The notes below the pieces were generated by a model, which had not been told where the DNA came from, ran no database searches, and saw nothing but the letters and a program-made list of their open reading frames with translations. From contig JBFWIW010000009.1 of NCBI GenBank assembly GCA_050253535.1, positions 1-60,852 of the forward strand: DNA of 60,852 nt. The letters are read 5' to 3'. Positions 8,301-14,322 of the stretch are shown here, piece after piece (position 1 is the stretch's first letter; each line of letters starts with the position of its first letter). The DNA comes from JBFWIW01 sp050253535. GTDB lineage: Bacteria > Bacillota > Clostridia > Oscillospirales > Oscillospiraceae. The translations under genes and the position numbers were made by a program.

Positions 8301-8895
8301 CATTGAAGAATTCGAGAGAGTAAATACGCGATATACATATCTGACGGATCAGAGAAGCGACATTGAGAAAGCTAAGCGCGAGCTCGATGGAATTATAAAC
8401 GAAATAACCGCCGAGATGAAGACAATATTCACCGAGCAGTTCGGGTTGATCGGAGAGAGCTTCAAGGAGACGTTCACGGAGCTTTTTGGCGGCGGAAAAG
8501 CAGCCCTTGAGCTCGATGATCCGGAGGATATACTAAATTGCGGCATAGAAATAAAGGTGCAGCCGCCCGGGAAATCACTTAAAACAATAACGCTTTTATC
8601 CGGCGGAGAAAAGGCTTTCGTTGCCATAGCGCTTTATTTTGCGATAATTAAGGTACGGCCGACGCCATTCGTAGTCATGGACGAGATAGAGACGGCGCTC
8701 GACGAGGCAAACGTTATCCGCTTTTCGACATATATGAGGCGGATGACGGACAGAACGCAGTTTCTGGTCATCACCCACCGCCGCAGCACGATGGAGGAGG
8801 CGGACGTTTTGTACGGCGTCACCATGCAGGAACAGGGCGTTTCGCAGGTACTTTCCATTGATATGGTCGAAGCGGAAAAGACTATAGCAAAATAG
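5329..8895 (+). CDS. smc: Chromosome segregation ATPase SMC
   Basis: SMC condenses and separates replicated chromosomes with ScpA/ScpB. I place the start at TTG 5329, which has AGGGAG eight bases upstream and yields the family's usual N-terminus (M)YLKALEIQGFKSF; a GTG at 5320 overlaps that ribosome binding site. The 1188-aa length is normal. Visible parts: Walker A GPNGSGKS at residues 31-38, long coiled coils on each side (~170-490 and ~680-1000), a hinge at ~500-660 (YAGYNKAVKTIM...GGSMTGGSASRNAG), the ABC signature TLLSGGEKAFVAIAL and a Walker B region PFVVMDEIETALDEANV. The last differs from the common LDEVDAALDD by E-T in place of D-A, conservative around the catalytic glutamate. An intrinsic terminator follows. 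Confidence 0.97.
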   Translation: MYLKALEIQGFKSFSQKTRLTFEKPVTAIVGPNGSGKSNISDAIRWVMGEQSTKALRSGKMEDVIFGGTSRRGPMGFAEVSLILDNSGHLFNMENSEVMITRRFYRSGDSEYYINRQSVRLRDVHELLMDTGLGREGYSIIGQGRIDEIISIKSSDRREIFEEAAGISRFRHRKEEAEHKIEKSEENLLRVNDKIAELELQVEPLRRQSETAKKYLVLRDELRSLEISVWTETLCSLALQSKQLEESCEQSKKELDRAHEALDRFYAEGETFGERMRGKDMEAERVREQITAAEARAADTDSAAAVLRANLSSNLESIQRIDGELKQQEGRDSSLSAQIEERHARIAEIDAIRAALKEKAESAAVQADELARNSGETSDMLSALIRSQNDNAVALAEKRTERSSLAVALQEAEDRSAAIISETGEAEARLEEAVKDSKGNDKKLLEARERADSLRNMISGYTLRAENRRKKAEIAGDKRTKLTMTLSALRSRIALLSEMEKEYAGYNKAVKTIMQESSRGILKNVYGPVADLIKTEDAYTVAVETALGGAMQNIIVGTEEDGKAAINLLKRRDEGRATFLPVSAIRGSRLSERSLEAEEGFKGLAIDLVRFDEKYRDIYTNILGRIAIVDDMDSAIRIAKKYGYRFRLVTMDGQVINSGGSMTGGSASRNAGILSRANEIKKLSEREGVLASDARDAERALEAATRDLEAAEYELKVSRDELRPLEDEMLKLESAQNHFALIIDAAGKAVETLRAEAASVRGKIEKTDAGINAVRAEIERCEKLAEEMVSDIVKKTEGRDELAGESRRLSEELSALREQDASLAAECETLKRAAEELFALRADLSGGREQQTALIEDYKARNDTLLNEIAEKDKISSIILAEIGKYRTRIVRITEEKMALEAERTRRDRMTQEKNREILDLERESARLEQKKLAQELEEKQIVDKLWDAYELSRTTAMEIRQEVTNMAAAGRRIAELKREISRLGTPNIGAIEEFERVNTRYTYLTDQRSDIEKAKRELDGIINEITAEMKTIFTEQFGLIGESFKETFTELFGGGKAALELDDPEDILNCGIEIKVQPPGKSLKTITLLSGGEKAFVAIALYFAIIKVRPTPFVVMDEIETALDEANVIRFSTYMRRMTDRTQFLVITHRRSTMEEADVLYGVTMQEQGVSQVLSIDMVEAEKTIAK

Positions 8896-8908
8896 GCGGG
8901 CCTGTCGG

Positions 8909-8926
8909 AAAAGCCCTTCGGGTTTT
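8909..8926 (+). terminator. Short terminator after smc
   Basis: AAAAGCCC-TTC-GGGTTTT forms a compact hairpin with a UUC loop and U-tail 13 bases after the smc stop codon. The left arm carries one unpaired G. It would uncouple smc from ftsY at least in part. Confidence 0.55.
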
Positions 8927-8942
8927 ACCAACAAAGAGAATG

Positions 8943-9039
8943 CATGACGGCGGCTCAGCCGCAGCCGTCATGATATGCATCACTTCCACCGCGCATGACG
9001 CCCCAAGTGACGGATTTCACTTATTTCCGCCATGCGCGG
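8943..9039. repeat. Two REP-like palindromes between smc and ftsY
   Basis: Two imperfect palindromes stand side by side. The first (8943-8972) has 9-bp arms CATGACGGC / GCCGTCATG. The second (8989-9039) has outer 9-bp arms CCGCGCATG / CATGCGCGG and, nested within, AAGTGA-CGGATT-TCACTT. Both share the word GCATGACG near their left arm. They fill most of the 176-bp gap before ftsY and resemble REP/BIME-type elements. Confidence 0.55.
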
Positions 9040-9071
9040 CAGGATTATTGAAACTTTGGTAGGAGCTTACT

Positions 9072-9980
9072 ATGGGATTTTTTGATAAGATTTTACAGGG
9101 CCTTTCAAAGACAAAAAAGAGCATGACGAACCAGCTCACGGGGATCATCGCGTCATTTACCGGCGCGAACGAGACGTTTTACGAGGAACTGGAGGAGACG
9201 CTTATACTCGCGGACCTTGGCGTTAAGACCGCCACGGACGCCGTTGATCAGCTACGGGAGATAACGAAGCGCGAGGGATATCGTACCGGAGAGGAAATAT
9301 CAGAGGCGCTCGCGAAGATACTGACGGAGATAATCGACGTTGGCCAGCCGGCCATGCAGCTTGACACCAAACCGTCCGTCATTCTGGTTATCGGAGTGAA
9401 CGGCGTGGGTAAGACCACGACCATCGGGAAGCTTGCGATGAAATTTCGGGATGAGGGCAAAAAAGTCCTGCTCTGCGCGGGAGATACGTTCCGCGCGGCG
9501 GCGGCCGAACAGCTGGGCGTGTGGGCGGAGCGGAGCGGAGCAGAGATTGTCCGCCATACGGAGGGATCAGACCCCGCAGCCGTGGTTTTCGACGGCATAT
9601 CCGCCGCCAAAGCGCGCGGAGCGGACATTATTATATGTGATACCGCGGGACGGCTGCACAATAAGTCGAATCTTATGAACGAACTCGCGAAAATAAGCCG
9701 TATCATAGACCGCGAGCTACCCGATGCCGACCGTGAGACGCTGCTGGTGCTGGATGCGACGACCGGACAGAACGGGCTTATTCAGGCGAAACAGTTCAAG
9801 GAATCGGCAGGAATTACCGGTATCGTCCTCACCAAACTCGACGGGACGGCTAAAGGCGGTATTGTCTTTGCGATAGCCGCAGAGCTGGACATCCCCGTGA
9901 AATATATCGGCGTCGGTGAAAAGACCGAGGATCTGCTGACGTTTGACGCCCGGGAATTTGTGGAGGCACTTTTGAAATGA
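9072..9980 (+). CDS. ftsY: SRP receptor GTPase FtsY
   Basis: FtsY docks ribosome-nascent chain-SRP complexes at the membrane. This 302-aa form lacks the long acidic A domain, as is usual in Firmicutes: an N domain (residues ~1-95) is followed by the G domain with G1 GVNGVGKT at 108-115, DTFRAAAAEQL, DTAGRLHNKSNLMNEL, the TKLDGTAKGG motif and the C-terminal GVGEKTEDLLTFDAREFVEALL. The initial MGFFDKILQGLSKTKK is the expected membrane-targeting amphipathic helix. The stop overlaps the rdgB start (ATGA). Position behind smc is conserved in Clostridia. Confidence 0.97.
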   Translation: MGFFDKILQGLSKTKKSMTNQLTGIIASFTGANETFYEELEETLILADLGVKTATDAVDQLREITKREGYRTGEEISEALAKILTEIIDVGQPAMQLDTKPSVILVIGVNGVGKTTTIGKLAMKFRDEGKKVLLCAGDTFRAAAAEQLGVWAERSGAEIVRHTEGSDPAAVVFDGISAAKARGADIIICDTAGRLHNKSNLMNELAKISRIIDRELPDADRETLLVLDATTGQNGLIQAKQFKESAGITGIVLTKLDGTAKGGIVFAIAAELDIPVKYIGVGEKTEDLLTFDAREFVEALLK

Positions 9981-10582
9981 GGCTTGTACTCGCGAGTAAT
10001 AATAAAACGAAGATGGCTGAAATGCGCGTGATACTGTCCGATATGGCGATTGACGTCATCTCCCAGGCGGAGGCCGGCGCGGATATTGAGGCAGAGGAGA
10101 CTGGCTCCACCTTTTACGAAAACGCGCTTTTAAAAGCGGAGGCGGCCTGCCGGATTACGAAGCTTCCGTCGGTCGCGGACGACTCCGGCCTGTGTGTCGC
10201 CGCTTTGGGCGGGGCTCCCGGCGTATACTCGGCACGGTACGGCGGAGAAGACCTCGACGACACGGGCAGATATGAACTGCTCCTTAAAAATATGGAGAGA
10301 GAGGAACGCAGAGAGGCAAAATTCGTCTCATCCATAGTCTGTGTTTTTCCAGACGGCGCGGTAATAACGGCCGAGGGCGAGTGCCGCGGCGAGATACTGA
10401 GAATTCCGCGTGGTGACGGTGGTTTCGGTTACGACCCCGTTTTTTATATTTCGGATAAGGAGAAAACAATGGCAGAGCTCACCCCGGAAGAGAAGAACGG
10501 GATATCCCACAGGGGAATGGCGCTCCGAAAATTCAAAGGCGAACTGGAAAAGTATTTTTCTGAAAAAAACCAGAGAGAATAA
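9977..10582 (+). CDS. rdgB: XTP/dITP diphosphatase (RdgB/HAM1)
   Basis: This enzyme hydrolyses deaminated purine nucleotides (XTP, dITP, ITP) to monophosphates, keeping them out of DNA and RNA. The 201-aa protein has the HAM1 motifs: LVLASNNKTKMAEMR near the N-terminus (nucleotide loop), GSTFYENALLKAEAA, VADDSGLCVAALGGAPGVYSARYGG, GDGGFGYDPVF and the terminal ISHRGMALRKF. It overlaps ftsY by 4 bp, so translation is coupled. A 138-bp spacer follows before yhbY. Confidence 0.96.
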   Translation: MRLVLASNNKTKMAEMRVILSDMAIDVISQAEAGADIEAEETGSTFYENALLKAEAACRITKLPSVADDSGLCVAALGGAPGVYSARYGGEDLDDTGRYELLLKNMEREERREAKFVSSIVCVFPDGAVITAEGECRGEILRIPRGDGGFGYDPVFYISDKEKTMAELTPEEKNGISHRGMALRKFKGELEKYFSEKNQRE

Positions 10583-10720
10583 GTTAAAAAATTTTCAAAT
10601 TTAACGGATTTAATGTGCGTGTTACTCGCCAGGAGCGCATGCAGCACATGCACAATTATGGACATTCCTTTTATGACCATTTTGTGTCTTGAGGTAAAGC
10701 AGAAAGGAATAATCAAATTT

Positions 10721-11023
10721 ATGCTGACAAGTAAACAGCGCGCGCAGCTGCGCGGAATGGCAAATACGGAGGACACAATAATCCATATTGGAAAGGGCGG
10801 AGTTACCGAAAACGTCATAACACAGGTGAAGGACGCGTTAAAGGCGCGCGAGTTGATAAAAGGTACGGTGCTGGACAATTCACTCCTGGACGCAAGAGCG
10901 GTCTGCGAGGAACTGGCGAGGATATGCCTCGCCGAACCGGTACAGGCTATCGGTTCTAAATTCGTTCTGTACAAAGAGAACCGCGAGATGGATAAAGACA
11001 AAAGGATCAGGCTAGTAAAATAA
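10721..11023 (+). CDS. yhbY: YhbY/CRM-domain RNA-binding protein
   Basis: I start this at ATG 10721 (MLTSKQRAQLRGMANTEDT) behind AGAAAGGA; the open frame upstream has no homology-like sequence. The 100-aa protein is a single CRM (YhbY) domain: LRGMANTEDTIIHIGKGGVTENVITQVKDALKARELIKGTVLDN, with the GKGG loop typical of this family, and ...AIGSKFVLYKENRE. YhbY associates with 50S ribosomal precursors. It sits between rdgB and nadD, a common Clostridia arrangement. Confidence 0.93.
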   Translation: MLTSKQRAQLRGMANTEDTIIHIGKGGVTENVITQVKDALKARELIKGTVLDNSLLDARAVCEELARICLAEPVQAIGSKFVLYKENREMDKDKRIRLVK

Positions 11024-11046
11024 AGCGCCTGCGGCATAAGGCGCTT
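11023..11046 (+). terminator. Hairpin after yhbY
   Basis: AAGCGCCT and AGGCGCTT make an 8-bp stem with an 8-nt loop starting at the yhbY stop codon. Downstream is only AGATTT, so it is a weak terminator or processing hairpin. Confidence 0.4.
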
Positions 11047-11109
11047 AGATTTGGGCAGAGGCGGGCCGGTTCGACTCTCCTCGCCTTAAAAAGAGAAATG
11101 GGATAAGAC

Positions 11110-12303
11110 ATGAGGCTGGGGATATACGGCGGGACGTTCGACCCGCCACATATAGGGCATACACAATCAGTGGCGGCGGCGGCAAAGCAGCTGAGACTCG
11201 ATAGGCTCATAATAATTCCGACGGGGACGCCGCCGCACAAGGTCCTTCCCGGGGACTCACCCGACAGCAGAGAGAGGCTCGAGATGACGCGGATAGCAGC
11301 GCATGAGCTGGGGTTTGCCGAGGTGTCGGATCTTGAAATATTCCGTCCGGGTAAAAGCTATACGGTGGACACCGTGCACAGTATAAAAGAGCAGTATCCG
11401 GATGCGGACATATTCCTTCTGATGGGTACCGACATGCTGTTATCCTTTGAGACGTGGAAGGATTTTATAGAGATAATGCGAAGCGTCTGCCTCGCCGTAT
11501 TTGCAAGGCTATACGGCGAGGACAGAAAGATAAAACTATTTTCCGACTATCTTGTCGAACGTTACGACGCGGATGTGACGATGGTATATAACGACGCAAT
11601 CGTCGAGATATCGTCATCCGTCCTGCGGGATCTCCTTCCGCGAAGGGGCGGAAAAGAGTTTATCTGCGACGAGGTATATGCCTCTATCATCAAAAACCGT
11701 TATTACGACGCAAAACCCGATTTCGATTGGCTGCGCGAGAGTGCGCACAGGATGCTGTCGCCGAAGCGGGTGCCGCATGTCGTCGGCTGCGAGAAAGAGG
11801 CGGTGCGCCTGGCCAGACGCTGGGACGCAGATGAGGATGAGGCCCGAGAGGCGGCCATACTACACGATATAACCAAGAAGGAGACGCTCTCCGAGCAGTT
11901 GCTATTGTGCGAAAAATATGGTATTATGACTGACGCTCTTGAGAGGGAAAACAGCAAACTCCTGCATTCTAAGACGGGAGCAGAGATAGCCAAACGCCAG
12001 TTCGGTGTTTCGGATGAGGTTTACCGGGCGATTTTCTGGCATACGACAGGGCACGAGGATATGACGCTTCTTGAAAAGATCATATATCTCGCCGACTATA
12101 TAGAGCCGACCCGCGACTTCGCGGGTGTTGACAAACTGCGGCGCCTCGCATACGAAGACATCGATGCTGCGCTCATAACGGGATATAGAATGAGTATCGA
12201 GGATTTGGCGGCACATGGGATCGTCCCGCATGACAGGACGCTTAAAGCGATGAAGAGCCTCATTTCGGTACGGCAGAGAGAAAGAAAGGATACGGTTAAA
12301 TGA
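11110..12303 (+). CDS. nadD: Fused NadD (nicotinate mononucleotide adenylyltransferase) - YqeK HD hydrolase
   Basis: Two enzymes in one 397-aa chain. Residues 1-~195 are NadD, which makes deamido-NAD from NaMN and ATP: GGTFDPPHIGH at 7-17, the IIIPTGTPPHK loop, LLMGTDMLLSFETW and ISSSVLRDLL. Residues ~205-397 are a YqeK-type HD phosphohydrolase: VPHVVGCEKEAVRLARRW with His223, AILHDITKKE with His252-Asp253, and FWHTTGHEDMTLLEKIIYLADYIEPTR. Free YqeK proteins hydrolyse diadenosine tetraphosphate symmetrically. In most Firmicutes these are adjacent separate genes; here the linker is about ten residues with no stop. The stop overlaps the start of the LCP gene (ATGA). Confidence 0.93.
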   Translation: MRLGIYGGTFDPPHIGHTQSVAAAAKQLRLDRLIIIPTGTPPHKVLPGDSPDSRERLEMTRIAAHELGFAEVSDLEIFRPGKSYTVDTVHSIKEQYPDADIFLLMGTDMLLSFETWKDFIEIMRSVCLAVFARLYGEDRKIKLFSDYLVERYDADVTMVYNDAIVEISSSVLRDLLPRRGGKEFICDEVYASIIKNRYYDAKPDFDWLRESAHRMLSPKRVPHVVGCEKEAVRLARRWDADEDEAREAAILHDITKKETLSEQLLLCEKYGIMTDALERENSKLLHSKTGAEIAKRQFGVSDEVYRAIFWHTTGHEDMTLLEKIIYLADYIEPTRDFAGVDKLRRLAYEDIDAALITGYRMSIEDLAAHGIVPHDRTLKAMKSLISVRQRERKDTVK

Positions 12304-13745
12304 AGCTCTTCGGAGGAAGAAGAAAATCAAAACACCGCTCACTGAGCAGACAGCCTGATGTAAATAACGACATTGTTCAACCTAAAAGGATAAATAAAAA
12401 GAAAAATAAAGCCAAAACACGGCTGAAGGTACTTATAGTACTGCTGTCTGTCATATTGGCGCTTCTTATCACGTTATATCTCGCGCTGACGTTCTATGTA
12501 AAGCCGCCGGAAGTGAGTGGGACGAAGAATCCCGGCGTTCCGGCAGACTCGAGCACAGACACAAGTACAACGCCGGATGTGGCAGATAACGATGCAGACA
12601 GCAGGACGGGGGGAGTATATACCTTTGTCGTCCTCGGCACCGACGACGGTAACGGAAACACCGACACCATAATGGTAATTTCCTTTGATACGAAGGATTA
12701 TACATTTAATGTTGTCAGCATACCGCGTGACACGCTCGTGAACGTCTCATGGTCAGTTAAAAAGGCAAATACGCTTTACAGCGTGGGCGGTACTGATGGA
12801 GTAATAGACGGGCTTGCGGATATCCTTGGCTTCAAAGTGGACTTTTATGTCGTTGTTGACCTTGAGGCGTTCCAGGTCCTGGTTAATGCTATAGGCGGCG
12901 TCTATTACGACGTGCCGGTGGTCATGAACTATAAGGATCCGGCGCAGGATCTCTATATAGACTTAGACCCGGGATATCAGATGCTCACCGGCGAACAGGC
13001 CATAGGCGTTATGCGGTTCCGCTCCGGTTATGCAACAGCCGACATCGGGCGCATCGGCACGCAGCAGGACTTCCTTAAGACGGTGGCCGATCAGGTGCTC
13101 GCAAACAAGGATTCGCTCAACATTTCATCTCTTGCTAATATTTTTCTAAAATATGTAAAGACGGACCTGACTTACGGCGAGATAATCTGGCTCGCGAAGG
13201 AATTTTATAAGGTCGACAGTGACAAGATAAACTTTATGATGCTTCCCGGGAATAACGGAGATTCCTGCTACCACGGCGGACAGTGGGTATCCTATGTGAC
13301 GATATACGTCGATGAATGGCTCGATATGATAAACCAGTATCTTAACCCGTTCGATGAAGACATCGAGCTGAAGAACCTGGATATCCTGACGAGAGATACC
13401 TCGTCAGGAAAGCTCTATCCGACAAGCGGGGTATATGCGGGTAAAAGCTCGTGGGGCTATAAATCGGGAAGCTCAAGCTCAAGTTCCGGCAGTACAAGCT
13501 CCGGTTCGACAAGTTCAGGCACGACGACGGCAGCGGTTCCTGACACCGGAACAGACACCGGAACAGACACCGGAACAGACACCGGAACAGATACCGGAAC
13601 AGACACCGGAACAGATACCGGAACAGATACCGGAACAGACACCGGGACGAATATCGGGACAGATACTGATGTGGGCGTTACCGACGATGGTGGCACAGAC
13701 GCCAATATGACGCCTAATGATGGTTCCGGAATCGGAAACATATAA
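12300..13745 (+). CDS. LytR-CpsA-Psr (LCP) family wall-polymer transferase
   Basis: LCP proteins attach wall teichoic acids or capsular polymers to peptidoglycan on the outer face of the membrane. The 481-aa protein has a basic cytoplasmic N-terminus, one transmembrane segment (~42-66), then the LCP domain: FVVLGTDDGNGNTDTIMVISFDTKDYTFNVVSIPRDTLVNV, VDLEAFQVLVNAIGGVYYDVP, and LDPGYQMLTGEQAIGVMRFRSGYATADIGRIGTQQDFL with the Arg residues that bind the pyrophosphate of the lipid donor. After ~residue 380 comes a Ser/Gly/Thr-rich tail and a GTDT tandem repeat, probably a flexible wall-spanning spacer. It overlaps nadD by 4 bp. Confidence 0.92.
   Translation: MKLFGGRRKSKHRSLSRQPDVNNDIVQPKRINKKKNKAKTRLKVLIVLLSVILALLITLYLALTFYVKPPEVSGTKNPGVPADSSTDTSTTPDVADNDADSRTGGVYTFVVLGTDDGNGNTDTIMVISFDTKDYTFNVVSIPRDTLVNVSWSVKKANTLYSVGGTDGVIDGLADILGFKVDFYVVVDLEAFQVLVNAIGGVYYDVPVVMNYKDPAQDLYIDLDPGYQMLTGEQAIGVMRFRSGYATADIGRIGTQQDFLKTVADQVLANKDSLNISSLANIFLKYVKTDLTYGEIIWLAKEFYKVDSDKINFMMLPGNNGDSCYHGGQWVSYVTIYVDEWLDMINQYLNPFDEDIELKNLDILTRDTSSGKLYPTSGVYAGKSSWGYKSGSSSSSSGSTSSGSTSSGTTTAAVPDTGTDTGTDTGTDTGTDTGTDTGTDTGTDTGTDTGTNIGTDTDVGVTDDGGTDANMTPNDGSGIGNI
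13548..13643 (+). repeat. 12-bp tandem repeat, 8 units, encoding GTDT
   Basis: Eight head-to-tail 12-bp units of the form GGAACAGA(C/T)ACC in the 3' part of the LCP gene encode (GTDT)8, followed by degenerate units (GTNI, GTDT). Units differ only at one silent C/T position. Because the unit length is a multiple of three, copy number can vary by slippage without a frameshift. Confidence 0.9.
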
Positions 13746-13856
13746 AAGACAGACATACGGCCGTAATAGACCGCCTGAAGGAATTTCAGAGCAGTCTGAG
13801 ACGAAATCGGACGATGGTATACGACTTAAACGGAAGAAAGGATTTGATAGAATAAT

Positions 13857-14219
13857 ATGATGACTCCCCTTGAAATGGCGGAAATTGCGGTTAAAGCGCT
13901 GGACAGCAAAAAAGCCAAAGATATAAAGATGCTTAAAACAAAGGATATCACTATTTTGGCGGACTATTTCGTCATATGTACAGCGAGCTCCACGACACAG
14001 ATAAAGACTCTGTCCGACGAGGTGTCCAAGACCCTTTCAGAAAAGGGCGAACCGCCGATAAGGTCGGAGGGGTACCGCGATGGAGGCTGGATACTGGTCG
14101 ATTTCGGCTGCCTTATCGTACACATTTTTCTTGACGATATACGTAAGTTTTACAGCCTAGAGAGGCTTTGGAACGATGCCCCCGTCATGGATATAGAGAA
14201 GCTTCTTACTGCCGACTGA
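13857..14219 (+). CDS. rsfS: Ribosome silencing factor RsfS
   Basis: RsfS (Iojap/YbeB) binds uL14 on the 50S subunit and blocks subunit joining during starvation. The 120-aa protein has the family core KDITILADYFVICTASSTTQIKTLSDEV and GYRDGGWILVDFGCLIVHIFLDDIRKFYSLERLWNDAP. A second ATG directly follows the first; either could serve, with GAAAGGA upstream. It lies between the LCP gene and leuS, the usual Clostridia position. Confidence 0.96.
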   Translation: MMTPLEMAEIAVKALDSKKAKDIKMLKTKDITILADYFVICTASSTTQIKTLSDEVSKTLSEKGEPPIRSEGYRDGGWILVDFGCLIVHIFLDDIRKFYSLERLWNDAPVMDIEKLLTAD

Positions 14220-14322
14220 TTTGCGGTTATTCAGTTTTTTAGGGGCGGGGGCTCCTTATATGCCCGTTTAAAGGGCCTCGGGAGTGTGCCCGGAGATAGA
14301 TTTTTACAGAGAAGGTTTTGTG

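Noticed and set aside
11024..11090. tRNA-like GGTTCGACTC word before nadD
   Set aside because: The flanking bases do not form a T-stem or acceptor stem and no anticodon arm can be drawn; it is chance similarity in a spacer.
13545..13670. CRISPR-like direct repeats
   Set aside because: The 12-bp repeats have no spacers and lie in frame inside the LCP gene, so they are a coding tandem repeat.
14220..14322. T-box leader upstream of leuS
   Set aside because: Only about 100 bases are available and no T-box TGGNACCGCG word or specifier stem is seen.
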